Positions 1 to 8,983 of a stretch of 64,000 nt of DNA are shown here, piece after piece (position 1 is the first letter of the stretch; each line of letters begins with the position of its first letter). The stretch is from Methanosphaera sp. BMS. GTDB taxonomy: Archaea > Methanobacteriota > Methanobacteria > Methanobacteriales > Methanobacteriaceae. The notes under the pieces are model-generated. The model worked only from the letters and a program-made list of their open reading frames with translations, was not told where the DNA came from and searched no databases. The DNA lies in assembly GCF_003268005.1 (NCBI RefSeq), contig NZ_CP014213.1:868001-932000 (forward strand), written 5' to 3'. The position numbers were made by a program, and so were the translations under genes.

Positions 1-591
1 CTGAATGTTGTTGGCATAGAAGTCATCATCCACATTCAAGTTGACTAAAACCTCCTTGATATCCGGATGCATGTTTAAGTAATATTCACACTCACTTTTA
101 ATGCCGAATGTATTGTTGCTGATTCTTTCCAACTCCATTGTATTCTGATTTGACACACCTAATGCATAATCCTTTGTTATGCTCTTATTTTTATAGCGGT
201 TATAGTTTTCCATATCCCTAACAAGATAATCAAACGCCTCCTTTTCACTGGTTAATCGTTTGATTTCCAAATTAACGTAATCCTTCAGTGTATCATTACC
301 TGATTTATCATCAAATGACTGCAGTATAAGTATTTCCTCATTGATATAATTTGTCTTGTTCTTAAATACATCTATACTCTCATCACTTGTTGTAATGCTC
401 TTGTTATAATACTTTGCAAATTCCATATCGCTGATGTTTTCTATTGAACTTGCCTGGCTGACAGTCCGGTTAAACTCACTTTGACTATTGTTGCTTGATA
501 TAAGCCCGATATTGATAAAGCCGAGGACAATTATCATCAAAAAGATAATCAGCAAGAGTATTATCTTCGTTTTATCGTTCATATCTATCAT
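1..591 (-). CDS. Partial membrane-anchored protein of unknown function (C-terminus outside window)
   Basis: An open frame runs from ATG at 591 to the left edge with no stop (197 codons visible). The first residues are MIDMNDKTK, then a strongly hydrophobic stretch at about residues 8-31 that would be one membrane anchor or an uncleaved signal. The rest is polar, Asn/Ser/Asp/Lys-rich and probably helical, as expected for an extracytoplasmic domain. The start ATG shares one base with the TGA of the upstream gene, which suggests translational coupling; a second ATG at 582 is also possible. I do not recognise a family. Real coding sequence is supported by the long open frame and by the coupling, not by homology. 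Confidence 0.7.
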   Translation of the reverse strand, partial: MIDMNDKTKIILLLIIFLMIIVLGFINIGLISSNNSQSEFNRTVSQASSIENISDMEFAKYYNKSITTSDESIDVFKNKTNYINEEILILQSFDDKSGNDTLKDYVNLEIKRLTSEKEAFDYLVRDMENYNRYKNKSITKDYALGVSNQNTMELERISNNTFGIKSECEYYLNMHPDIKEVLVNLNVDDDFYANNIQ

Positions 592-1031
592 CAATTCAAT
601 GAATCGATCATGTCAAAGAATTGGCTGTACTTATCAAGCATCTCAATTAATTCATCAGACGAAGTTGTTTGTATTTCTATCTGATTTAACTTATCTTCAA
701 TTCTGAGCTTTATTCTTTCATCATCCAATCCTTCAAAGTTTTGTTTAAATACGTTGACTACTTCCGCATATTTATCCTCCTTAAGGTTATATAATCTTTG
801 ATTTTTCAGTATGTCCATTGCATGATATATTCCCTTTTCTTCTATGTCACTGCAGAAGGTTAGTGCAAAATGAACATCCATGTAGTATGGCGTGTCAATC
901 CTATCACTTCTTGCTATGCTTGTTATCTTACACATTACATGATCATCATCAATATTTTCTGCTACAAATCTAAGAAATTTAAAATGTTTTAATGTTACGT
1001 TATTAAATAAGTCCATAAATTTTTGCCCCAT
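591..1031 (-). CDS. Conserved-looking hypothetical protein, 146 aa
   Basis: This is a soluble, acidic protein with no membrane segment or cysteine motif. The N-terminal 80 residues have mixed beta/alpha character, and the C-terminal 60 residues are charged and helical, with possible coiled-coil heptads around residues 100-140. It is the first gene of a two-gene unit whose second member is the membrane-anchored protein that begins inside its stop codon. An alternative start at 1016 (MDLFNN) has a GGGG stretch upstream and may be the real one. The function is unknown; the pair may form a cytoplasmic/membrane couple, which is inference from the overlap only. Confidence 0.65.
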   Translation of the reverse strand: MGQKFMDLFNNVTLKHFKFLRFVAENIDDDHVMCKITSIARSDRIDTPYYMDVHFALTFCSDIEEKGIYHAMDILKNQRLYNLKEDKYAEVVNVFKQNFEGLDDERIKLRIEDKLNQIEIQTTSSDELIEMLDKYSQFFDMIDSLN

Positions 1032-1234
1032 CTATTATAGTTAATTATATGTTATTACTCATTTAAATTTATTACAAAAAAATAAGCTATTAAAAACATT
1101 TAATACATTTTTTAAATCCATTATAATATTTTCATTATTATCTGTATAAACCTAGAAAAAATATGTTTGGTTTGCCTAAAAAAGATAATTCACATATATA
1201 TACAAATGATATACTAAGTATTAGGAGTGATAGA

Positions 1235-1789
1235 ATGAAAATTATAGGTATAAATACAAGCCCAAGAGAAAATGGAAATGCAAGAATTGCATTGGTTAAA
1301 GCATTGGAAGCTGCTGAAGCAAAAGGTGCTGAAACAGAAATATTTGATACAAATAAAATGAACATCGGTGCATGTCAGGCAGACAACTACTGTAAAGCAC
1401 ATGAAGGAAAATGTCCTGTTGACGATGATATGCAAAAAATTTACCGTGCAATTGAAGAAGCCGATGGTGTAATACTTGCAAGTCCAGTATACTTCTTTGA
1501 TGTATGTGCTCAGGCAAAACTTGTCATTGACAGAATGTATGCATACTTCCAGTCACCATTTGTTGAAACATACGGACAGAAAAAATTCTCCCTTATCGCT
1601 ACCCAGGGTACACCAGACGCTGATGCATTCAAAGACGTATTACAAGTTCAGGCCAATGCATTTGGATTCTTAGGATTTGAAGTATGTGATGTAGCAATAT
1701 TAACCGACAACAATGTTCCTGGAGCTATTGAATCCAAGGATGATCAAATAGATCTTGCCAAAAAAGTCGGTGAAAACATAGCAAATTAG
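1235..1789 (+). CDS. Flavodoxin-fold NAD(P)H/FMN-dependent oxidoreductase (iron-sulfur flavoprotein-like)
   Basis: The protein is 184 aa. It starts MKIIGINTSPRENGNA, the phosphate-binding loop of the NADPH-dependent FMN reductase/iron-sulfur flavoprotein family, and continues with the family signature ASPVYFFDV near residue 90. The usual cysteine cluster CxxCxxC...C is incomplete: CQADNYCKAHEGKC keeps three cysteines and has Asp where another cysteine is usual, so a 4Fe-4S cluster is uncertain. The start at 1235 is chosen because AGGAGTGA lies at 1222-1229. In methanogens such proteins are thought to shuttle electrons or reduce quinones and peroxides. It is a single gene followed by a T10 terminator. 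Confidence 0.85.
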   Translation: MKIIGINTSPRENGNARIALVKALEAAEAKGAETEIFDTNKMNIGACQADNYCKAHEGKCPVDDDMQKIYRAIEEADGVILASPVYFFDVCAQAKLVIDRMYAYFQSPFVETYGQKKFSLIATQGTPDADAFKDVLQVQANAFGFLGFEVCDVAILTDNNVPGAIESKDDQIDLAKKVGENIAN

Positions 1790-1807
1790 ATGCAATTTGC
1801 TATTTTA

Positions 1808-1817
1808 TTTTTTTTTT
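1808..1817 (+). terminator. Oligo-T terminator after the flavodoxin-like gene
   Basis: A run of ten T bases begins 19 bases after the stop codon. Archaeal RNA polymerase terminates on such T-rich tracts without needing a hairpin. Confidence 0.6.
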
Positions 1818-1924
1818 AATCCCCTGAAACTGCTATTTTTTAATTATATAATATTTAAAATCAATTTCTTAAAATAAGTGTAAATAAATAATCAATGGAT
1901 AAAAAAAGAAATGTATTTAAGTAA

Positions 1925-3295
1925 TTAATTGTAATTACTTATTAAACGTTTAATGTAGAATATGGCCCATGTGAAGCTCAATATTCCACCAAGGAATCCT
2001 CCCAGGACCACCCCATAATAAACTCCATATTCACCTAGATTGAAGACTATTCCAAATAGATATGAGAATACTACTTCAAGCAGTAATGCCCTGATAAATG
2101 TCAGCATAAGTGATGTGAATCCCTTACCTACTCCTTGGAACATCATGGCGGATATCATTCCAAGACATACCGCATATATGAATATTATCATTATCTGAAT
2201 CAATGTTGCTATTCTAGGAGCTAAGTCTGCACTTGAACCGTATGCAAATACGCTGCTTATCTGTGGTGCAAACAGGAAGAATATCACTGCCATCACAGTA
2301 CTTACCAGTAATCCCAGTTTTAACGTATATACGAATGCATTTCTAAGTTTTTGATAATCTTTTGCTCCATAGGATGCTCCGACTACCGTCAGCAGTGCCG
2401 TACCAAATCCTATAAGTGGAATCATGGACAATTGTATGAGTCTCATTCCCGCAGTATATGTTGCCACTGCTACCGTTCCGGCAACAATTACCAACAGATA
2501 GTTTTCAATTATACCCAATGCACTGAATATTAGGTTTTCAGCGGTTGACGGTATTGCCACATTCAATATACCCCTGATTATTGAAGAAGTATACTTGAAG
2601 TTTTTCAGTGATAAGTCAAGATATGTGTCCTTCTTGTAGTGCATCCAATACAGCAGCACCAATGCACTTAAAAATCCTGAGAATATTGTAGCCCATGCGG
2701 CTCCTATAATACCCATATTTAGTATGTAGATGAATATTGGATCCAGGATGATATTGAATATAGCCGTAACTGCCATTACGTACATTGCTCTTTGAACATC
2801 TCCCTCTGAACGAAGAATTGACGTTCCGACACCGTTGTATATGAATATGATCATGAATGCAAATACGATGTTTCCATATTCGAGGGCTGCAGCCTTAGCA
2901 GTACCCGCACCCATCACGTCAAGTAATGATGGAAGTACTATAAACATCACGACTGATCCTATGACACTGATTATTACGGTTAACAACAGACTGTGCAACG
3001 CGGTATTGTTTGCGTTTTCAGTATTTTTTGCACCGATAAACCTTGCAATCATACTGTTTGCACCTGCTCCTATACCGTTTCCAAGACCTACCAGTATCAT
3101 GAACAGTGGTGTGATGAATCCTATCGCTGCCAGTGCATCTGCTCCGAGTCCTGCTACCCATATACTGTCTGCCAGGTTATATGCCATGATTAAAAACATA
3201 CTGACCATCATAGGCCATGCCAGTTTTTTAATGGCAACCTTGTAGTCTCCACGTATTAATTCTATATTGCTGTTTTTTCCCTTATTTTCTGTCAT
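1925..3295 (-). CDS. MATE-family multidrug/cation antiporter
   Basis: The protein is 456 aa with about twelve hydrophobic segments in two similar halves. The N-terminal half has the MATE-type sequence around AWPMMVSMFLIMAYNLADSIWVAG, interrupted here for length. The C-terminal half repeats the pattern from about residue 235, with an ENLIFS segment. MATE exporters extrude organic cations or drugs using a Na+ or H+ gradient. The start at 3295 (MTENKGK) is preferred over a longer reading because it lies two bases after the stop of the MarR gene and follows a GTGAGGT site. The gene is co-transcribed with its likely regulator. The function class is well supported; the substrate is unknown. Confidence 0.9.
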   Translation of the reverse strand: MTENKGKNSNIELIRGDYKVAIKKLAWPMMVSMFLIMAYNLADSIWVAGLGADALAAIGFITPLFMILVGLGNGIGAGANSMIARFIGAKNTENANNTALHSLLLTVIISVIGSVVMFIVLPSLLDVMGAGTAKAAALEYGNIVFAFMIIFIYNGVGTSILRSEGDVQRAMYVMAVTAIFNIILDPIFIYILNMGIIGAAWATIFSGFLSALVLLYWMHYKKDTYLDLSLKNFKYTSSIIRGILNVAIPSTAENLIFSALGIIENYLLVIVAGTVAVATYTAGMRLIQLSMIPLIGFGTALLTVVGASYGAKDYQKLRNAFVYTLKLGLLVSTVMAVIFFLFAPQISSVFAYGSSADLAPRIATLIQIMIIFIYAVCLGMISAMMFQGVGKGFTSLMLTFIRALLLEVVFSYLFGIVFNLGEYGVYYGVVLGGFLGGILSFTWAIFYIKRLISNYN

Positions 3296-3296
3296 A

Positions 3297-3758
3297 TCAT
3301 ACCTCACATATTTTTTCTTTATTGTAATCGTCCGAGTTTTCAAGCAGTTCCATTAATAGATCCAATAAATCTTCCCTGGAATAACCTGAGTTTTTTATAA
3401 TTTGCTCGTCTCTTTTTATTCCTTCATCTCTTATTTGTTCGGCCAGTTCAATACCCTTTGGCGTTAAACTTATCTTGTTTTGTCTTCTGTTGTCATTATC
3501 TTCCTTTCTCATGATGTATCCATTATCTTCCAGTTTTCTCAGATTTCTGGTAAGTAATGCGTTGTCAATATGTAAATCCCTGCTTATATCCTTCTGGTAG
3601 ACATAGCCATGGTTCAATAGTTTTAATAGTATGGGATAGTGTTGAATTGTAACGTCAACATCCTTAAAATAATACTTGTAATATTGATTTTGGGATTTTA
3701 TGTACATCGTAAATAGGAATGCTAATGATAAGTTTTCTTTGTCTATTGGACAATTCAT
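3297..3758 (-). CDS. MarR-family transcriptional regulator
   Basis: This 153-aa protein has a winged-helix core: a helix-turn-helix at about residues 60-80 (DISRDLHIDNALLTRNLRKL) followed by a wing with DNGYIMRKEDNDNRR, typical of MarR regulators. It lies upstream of and nearly fused to the MATE gene in the same direction, the usual arrangement in which the regulator represses its own operon until a drug-like ligand binds. GGTTGAA lies before the ATG. Two 12-bp direct repeats about 100 bases upstream (3857-3868 and 3881-3892) are candidates for its operator, which is inference. Confidence 0.9.
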   Translation of the reverse strand: MNCPIDKENLSLAFLFTMYIKSQNQYYKYYFKDVDVTIQHYPILLKLLNHGYVYQKDISRDLHIDNALLTRNLRKLEDNGYIMRKEDNDNRRQNKISLTPKGIELAEQIRDEGIKRDEQIIKNSGYSREDLLDLLMELLENSDDYNKEKICEV

Positions 3759-4166
3759 GTTTCAACCTATGTTAATGTTAATATTATTATATTTAAATAT
3801 TTGACTATATATAATTATTGATTTTGTCAATAATTAAAAAAGTATCCAATTTCAATAATACTTATCAACACCCCCCACGGAATACTTATCAAGCCCTCGG
3901 ATTATATTTATATTAAATTAAAAACAACATAATAATATCGAAATATAAGAATGATGATTTAGGCTTATCCATCAAAGAAAGATCTAAACACATATCTTAT
4001 TCTAAAAAAAGTAATTTAAAGCCTTTTTAATTAAAAGCTTAAGATAATAATGGATTAACAATTCAAATATTGAAAGTGACTACTAAGTATATGATCAGAT
4101 TATGAAAAGCAATATCCACTTATTATAAAAACAGGAGATTAAGATTGAAAAAAAGTATAACCAGAA
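3759..4166. other. 408-bp intergenic region with a short direct repeat
   Basis: AT-rich spacer between the MarR start and the end of the CARF-HEPN gene. I see no open frame with a ribosome site. The only structure is a tandem pair of AATACTTATCAA at 3857-3868 and 3881-3892, exactly 24 bp apart and each followed by a C-rich stretch, which stands out in this AT-rich background. Confidence 0.6.
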
Positions 4167-5378
4167 TTACAGGAAATACTTTTTATCATCATCAATCTTG
4201 AATCTTGGAAATTTAACCTCAGCCATGTAACGATCTATAATCGGTGAAAACATACGAGCTACTTCTAGCGTAACCGTTTCATATTCATTATAGTCATCGG
4301 ATGTTAAAGAAGCCTTTCCATGATTTAATATGGATTTATTACGAATCCTATTTAAACGGGTGAACAATTCAATATTCTTATAATAATAACGACCTATTTT
4401 ATTATTCAATCTATACAATAAGAAATATCCTTCTGTTAAATTTATTTCTATTTCCTTACTTGTAGTTCTGGACCTATGCTGATTTTCTATTTTACTTATA
4501 TACCTACGTTTAATACCCAACTTCGTCAATAGATTAACATCTATGTTGGACTTATTTACCCCATATTTGGTTAATAGTTCCGCATGGGCGATTATGTCCA
4601 TGGTACGATACAATCTCATGACGGCATCATTGTATTTGCCTTCAACATATCTGCGTTTGGCATTGTTAAGCATATCAGCTATCTGATAAGGAAAATGTCG
4701 CTTATCGCTTGGATCGAGTATCTTTTGCAAAGCCCTTTGATTGTTTAGAAATTCCTCCGAGTATTCGGGAAAATCCAAGTTATAACGTCTATTGCTTATA
4801 GATTCATAGTTGAAATTATCCCAATTGGAATAATCAGAGGCCAACTGTCTATATAATTTAATATTGGAATTTTTCATCTTATACGTGTTGTCCAACAGTT
4901 CATTCATTAATTGAAATGAGTTATGATTGAAATAATGTTGAAGCTTTAATAAATCACAATTCTTTTGGCTGTTAGAACGTGACTTATTAATGTCTATTGG
5001 AAATATATTCTTCTGGATTACCTTATTATACCTGTCAGCCATTAGAATTGCCGCCAGATTCATAATGTCAGTTGAAAATGTACAGTCAATGACGACCTCA
5101 TCATTAATATACTCATCAATCTTATATGAAAATCTTCCAAGTACATATTCCAAATCATACAAATGTTCAATATTAATCAAATCGAAATCCAATTTAACAC
5201 CAAAAAAATCATAATACTTATTTTTAATACCTATAATAGTATTATAATGAATTTTATTTGTTAAAAAGACTATTTTATCAATATCCATCATATAGATATA
5301 TATTAACAAGTCGCTCTCAATTTTTTCCTTTTTGTTTGGATTTTCATAATGTAAGGGCAAGAATAGTATTTTTTTCAT
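4167..5378 (-). CDS. CARF-HEPN protein resembling the CRISPR-associated TIGR02710/Csm6-Csx1 group
   Basis: The protein is 403 aa. The N-terminal half looks like a Rossmann-type CARF sensor: a hydrophobic first strand (KKILFLPLHYENPN), a second strand IDKIVFLTN, and VVIDCTFSTDIMNLAA at about residues 95-110, where the family usually has D-x-TGGTK-x-M. The middle (KRRYVEGKYNDAVMRLYRTM, from about 241) matches the A-rich, grYddAvaRLYR region I recall for TIGR02710. The C-terminal HEPN signature is RNKSILNH at about residues 346-353 (R-x6-H), the catalytic motif of HEPN ribonucleases. Known relatives bind cyclic oligoadenylate made by type III CRISPR complexes and then cut RNA. No cas gene or CRISPR array lies in this window, so the protein is an orphan here. 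The TGGTK loop is degenerate, so the ligand may differ. Confidence 0.65.
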   Translation of the reverse strand: MKKILFLPLHYENPNKKEKIESDLLIYIYMMDIDKIVFLTNKIHYNTIIGIKNKYYDFFGVKLDFDLINIEHLYDLEYVLGRFSYKIDEYINDEVVIDCTFSTDIMNLAAILMADRYNKVIQKNIFPIDINKSRSNSQKNCDLLKLQHYFNHNSFQLMNELLDNTYKMKNSNIKLYRQLASDYSNWDNFNYESISNRRYNLDFPEYSEEFLNNQRALQKILDPSDKRHFPYQIADMLNNAKRRYVEGKYNDAVMRLYRTMDIIAHAELLTKYGVNKSNIDVNLLTKLGIKRRYISKIENQHRSRTTSKEIEINLTEGYFLLYRLNNKIGRYYYKNIELFTRLNRIRNKSILNHGKASLTSDDYNEYETVTLEVARMFSPIIDRYMAEVKFPRFKIDDDKKYFL

Positions 5379-5409
5379 AATTTGTACCTATCAACTATTT
5401 AAACTCGAC

Positions 5410-5483
5410 ATTCTCTAATTTTTACTAAGGTATACTTTGTTTTTTAATATATATAATATTATTATTTTATTTCATTAGAGAAT
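5410..5483. repeat. 10-bp perfect inverted repeat flanking a divergent promoter region
   Basis: ATTCTCTAAT at 5410-5419 and its exact reverse complement ATTAGAGAAT at 5474-5483 bracket a TATA-rich core (around 5440-5460) between the divergent CARF-HEPN and SWIM genes. The symmetric placement suggests a shared operator for both promoters; this is inference. Confidence 0.5.
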
Positions 5484-5598
5484 ATTTCATAGACATTCGT
5501 CCCAATTAGAATAATTAATATCAATGAACTATAAAGATAATATATGAAAAAGCAATTGAAAAACGACTTGGCAAATAACATGGAAACGGTGCTAATGT

Positions 5599-7254
5599 AT
5601 GAATTGGGAAAAATTATTTGATGAGGAACGCTTAATCAGAGGTTATGACTATTTTCTAAGGGATAAGGTATTTGATGTTATTATAACCGACAAATACATA
5701 TCATCAAAAGTCGAAGGAAAAAGAAATAACATCTATGAAGTTCAAGTAAACTTTGATAATGATGAAATAAACTCATTATACTGTACCTGTCCATATTCCT
5801 ATTCAAAAACATACTGTAAACATATGGTGGCAACATTATATAAACTGGACGAAATAAATCAGAACAAGAAGGACAACATAAACAAGTCAGATAGCATATT
5901 CCTTTTTAAGGATGTGTTGAAGGATTTGGATGAAAATAAGCTGAAAAAATATTTATATGACAACTACAAGGATAACGAAGAGTTCACGTCAAAATTCATC
6001 AATGAATTCTATTCCAACTTCACATATGAGGATTACCTTGACTATGAGAATATGCTTAACAACATATTTAAAATCGACCTTGTTGAGTTATATAATGAAA
6101 ATGGATTTTATCAGGAGTCCCCCTATCACAGATATTTAATTAACTTCATCAATACAAAGATTGATTCATTATATGACAATGAACATTACAATTATGTATT
6201 GCAGTTAATTTACGGCATTTATGAAAATATTGCGGAAAAAGAGAACATCAGTGAATATCTGAATGTGGATGACATATTAAGTTCCTGCAATTACTACTTG
6301 GAAAAGATTATTGACCTTGATGACATGACACTAAATGTTAGTATCTATGATTATATCCTGTCAAATCTAAAGTATAACTATGATTACAACATCACCCCTA
6401 ATCTAGTCGGGATAGCCGTTGACAAAAACAGCAGCACCAGTTATCTCAAGCAATTGGATGAAGCCATTTGCTCACTGATGAAGCAGGATATTCAAGTCAA
6501 CGAAGATTTATTGCTTTACAGATATAGAATCATGAATAAGCTATCATATCCTATAAATGATCTTAACAAGTTTTTATATGATAACAGACGTTACTACAAG
6601 ATAATGGATTTGCTGATAAATAAGCAAATAGCTAGCAACAATCTGGATACTGCCATATTATTGCTTAATGAAAATCGTGAAATACATGGAAAGCTATACT
6701 CTTTGGAGGATACCAGCACACTGATAGATTTGTACATATTCACCGATAACTACCCGAAAGCGGTAAGTGAAATAAAAAACATAATATTTGAATTTGATAT
6801 TCAGGATATCACCTACATCAACCTCTTAAAGCAGTACCAAAGCAGTGAAGAATGGAAATTATCAATGGAGGAAATAATCAGATACTACAGTGACAATAAT
6901 AATTATAATTTTTTAAACCAGATATATGTCAATGAAGGATTGTATGACAAGTTATATGTTAACATTAGGGACAACTGTTTATTGGATAGCTTTGATGAAT
7001 ACAAAAATTATCTCGATGAAATGTATCATGATGAAATATTATTATTGTATAAGAAAGAAATCTTAGAACAGGCCAAGACTGCTAAATATATAGGTGCCTA
7101 TAATGTAATTGTTAACTACTTGACTACGATGTTGGGCTATACCGGCAGTAAGGATGTCGTGGAGGATACAATAGGAATTCTCAAAAACAAATACAAAAAT
7201 AAGCAAATGCTTATGGAACTATTAAATGATTTTCAGATACAATTAAACAATTAG
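5599..7254 (+). CDS. SWIM zinc-finger protein with helical repeat C-terminal region
   Basis: The protein is 551 aa. Residues about 55-80 contain the SWIM signature CTCPYSYSKTYCKHM (CxC...CxH), a zinc-binding fold that mediates DNA or protein contacts. The following 450 residues are acidic, rich in Asp/Asn/Tyr and predicted helical, with TPR-like spacing (for example around LIDLYIFTDNYPKAVSEIKN), as in other SWIM proteins with long helical tails. The start has GGTGC upstream. It is divergently transcribed from the CARF-HEPN gene across a 220-bp region that carries an inverted repeat. The biological role is unknown; many prokaryotic SWIM proteins are encoded near helicases or defence genes, but no helicase lies here. 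Confidence 0.85.
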   Translation: MNWEKLFDEERLIRGYDYFLRDKVFDVIITDKYISSKVEGKRNNIYEVQVNFDNDEINSLYCTCPYSYSKTYCKHMVATLYKLDEINQNKKDNINKSDSIFLFKDVLKDLDENKLKKYLYDNYKDNEEFTSKFINEFYSNFTYEDYLDYENMLNNIFKIDLVELYNENGFYQESPYHRYLINFINTKIDSLYDNEHYNYVLQLIYGIYENIAEKENISEYLNVDDILSSCNYYLEKIIDLDDMTLNVSIYDYILSNLKYNYDYNITPNLVGIAVDKNSSTSYLKQLDEAICSLMKQDIQVNEDLLLYRYRIMNKLSYPINDLNKFLYDNRRYYKIMDLLINKQIASNNLDTAILLLNENREIHGKLYSLEDTSTLIDLYIFTDNYPKAVSEIKNIIFEFDIQDITYINLLKQYQSSEEWKLSMEEIIRYYSDNNNYNFLNQIYVNEGLYDKLYVNIRDNCLLDSFDEYKNYLDEMYHDEILLLYKKEILEQAKTAKYIGAYNVIVNYLTTMLGYTGSKDVVEDTIGILKNKYKNKQMLMELLNDFQIQLNN

Positions 7255-7377
7255 TATATATAAAACATTAGAAGATAATCATAGATAAATATAATTTAAT
7301 GAATACGATTATGATAAGTTAAAAAATAAGTACGTTAAATATACATCATAAATTATAAAAAATTAATGGATGATTAT

Positions 7378-8106
7378 ATGAATCAAAAAGAAAAAATTTT
7401 CGAAAAACTATACACCTCAATGTGTGATGATGACCCGGAGTATGCCCTGATAATAAAACAATTCATCAATAACCAACTGCTTACTCATATACACCTGACA
7501 GACAAGGAGATAATGCTTGCAGTAATATCAACTATGATAGCAAACCAGTCAACGAAACTCTACAAAGAAATGCTGTCCGATACCTTAAAAATCTTGACGC
7601 CTGTAGAGATTAAAGAGATAATATACCAGTCAACCATATACATAGGACTTGCAAAAAGCTATGAATTCATGGAAATAACAAACGACCACCTTAAAAAAGA
7701 GGGAATCGAGTTGCCACTGGAAAGCCAAAAAACTATAAAGGATGAAGACAGACTGCAGACAGGATATGACCTGCAGGTAAGAAACTTCAGCAAAGAGTTC
7801 ATCGATACAAGCATTGAAACTACCCCCGACAATCAAAAACATGTCTGGGATTTGATATCAAGTTTTGCATATGGAGACTTCTACACACGCGGCGGATTAA
7901 CCGATACCGAAAGGGAACTGATAACATTTGCATTTATACTATCATTAAGGGGATGTGAAAATCAATTGAAGATACATACCATAGGAAACATTAAAATGGG
8001 AAATGACAAAGAAAAGCTGATAGATACGATAACTATACTAATACCGTTTATCGGATTTCCAAGAATGCACAATGCATTAGCAATAATAAATCAGACAGAC
8101 AACTAG
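7378..8106 (+). CDS. Carboxymuconolactone decarboxylase/AhpD-like family protein
   Basis: The protein is 242 aa with two related CMD-type halves: one around residues 40-110 and the second from about 150 on (RGGLTDTERELITFAF, then GCENQLKIHTIGNIKMG and FIGFPRMHNALAI). The second half keeps the family pattern of a cysteine, a histidine a few residues later and the GFP-x2-hN motif. Members are decarboxylases or small alkylhydroperoxidase-like oxidoreductases; CxxC is absent here, so peroxidase activity is doubtful. The start at 7378 is favoured by GGATGAT just upstream, but 7366 is in frame. It is followed after 13 bases by a small gene and is probably co-transcribed with it. Confidence 0.8.
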   Translation: MNQKEKIFEKLYTSMCDDDPEYALIIKQFINNQLLTHIHLTDKEIMLAVISTMIANQSTKLYKEMLSDTLKILTPVEIKEIIYQSTIYIGLAKSYEFMEITNDHLKKEGIELPLESQKTIKDEDRLQTGYDLQVRNFSKEFIDTSIETTPDNQKHVWDLISSFAYGDFYTRGGLTDTERELITFAFILSLRGCENQLKIHTIGNIKMGNDKEKLIDTITILIPFIGFPRMHNALAIINQTDN

Positions 8107-8119
8107 GAAGGTGAAAAAG

Positions 8120-8317
8120 ATGTTATACAAGTACCATGTAGCAATAATTAAAGATGATATGGTAGTATGTGATAAATACTATCAGGAAAATGAAAAACCA
8201 ACCGATGAAACATATCAGAAGCTTAAAAATCAATATGAGGCAGATCAGATATTCCTAAATACAGTTGATGATGACGAACTGGAATCATTTATAAAAGAAG
8301 AAATAAAATTAGAGTAA
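8120..8317 (+). CDS. Small hypothetical protein, 65 aa
   Basis: A short acidic protein beginning MLYKYHVAIIKDDM, with a helical C-terminal half ending in KEEIKLE. The start at 8120 is chosen because AGGTGA lies seven to nine bases upstream. It lies 13 bases after the CMD-family gene and is likely translated from the same mRNA; a T9 tract follows at 8342-8350. No family is recognised. Confidence 0.65.
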   Translation: MLYKYHVAIIKDDMVVCDKYYQENEKPTDETYQKLKNQYEADQIFLNTVDDDELESFIKEEIKLE

Positions 8318-8341
8318 AAAAAAGACTTTTACAATAATCCA

Positions 8342-8350
8342 TTTTTTTTT
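8342..8350 (+). terminator. Oligo-T terminator
   Basis: T9 followed by AG and T8 lies 25 bases after the small gene, between two convergent genes. Confidence 0.5.
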
Positions 8351-8379
8351 AGTTTTTTTTGTATAATCCATGTTGAAGA

Positions 8380-8823
8380 TTAATCATCGGATTTAGAACA
8401 TAATTTAACGTATTCTTCAACATTGACCTCCAATTCATTGAGACTTGTTCTAAAGGCTTCAACAAGACTCTCTTCAACATTGAATTCAGAGTATTTTTCA
8501 AGCAAATCAACATATTGATGCAGTTCATTGAAATTAAAGTCAATTAACTTCCTGGAATTATCAATGTCAAACTTCAATGCATCATTTTCACTAAAGAATT
8601 CATTAATCTCCTCTTCAATACGTTCGATCTCATTTTCACAGAATTGCAGTTCAAATGATAAGTTCTTATTGTCAGGGTCATTGACAAGTTCTTGCCTTAG
8701 TACTACAACCCTCTTGTTTAATTGGGTAACCACATCCATCTTATCAAATATTTCCTTATGCTGCTCGATGTATGCCAATTTATCATACTTAATTACATCA
8801 ATAAGATGTCTTAACTCAAACAT
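8380..8823 (-). CDS. Coiled-coil hypothetical protein, 147 aa
   Basis: The product begins MFELRHLIDVIKYDK and consists of long charged helices with heptad patterns from about residue 30 to 130, including an ELQFCENEIERIEEEINEF segment. No membrane segment or signal peptide is seen. The start at 8823 is selected because GGGAGGTTG lies 6 bases upstream; a longer reading to 8838 would overlap that site. The gene is monocistronic and convergent with the CMD operon. Its role is unknown; a structural or scaffold protein is possible. Confidence 0.7.
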   Translation of the reverse strand: MFELRHLIDVIKYDKLAYIEQHKEIFDKMDVVTQLNKRVVVLRQELVNDPDNKNLSFELQFCENEIERIEEEINEFFSENDALKFDIDNSRKLIDFNFNELHQYVDLLEKYSEFNVEESLVEAFRTSLNELEVNVEEYVKLCSKSDD

Positions 8824-8983
8824 TATACAACCTCCCATAAATGTTTCTTGACTTAGTCATATATTTATCAGAAGACTATAAAAAATGTTACATCAAATAA
8901 AATGAAAAAATGGTGACTGTAATAAAAGCTTTTTTAAATGGATGAACTGAATAGCGAAAAAAAATAATTAAAGTTTATTAGTT

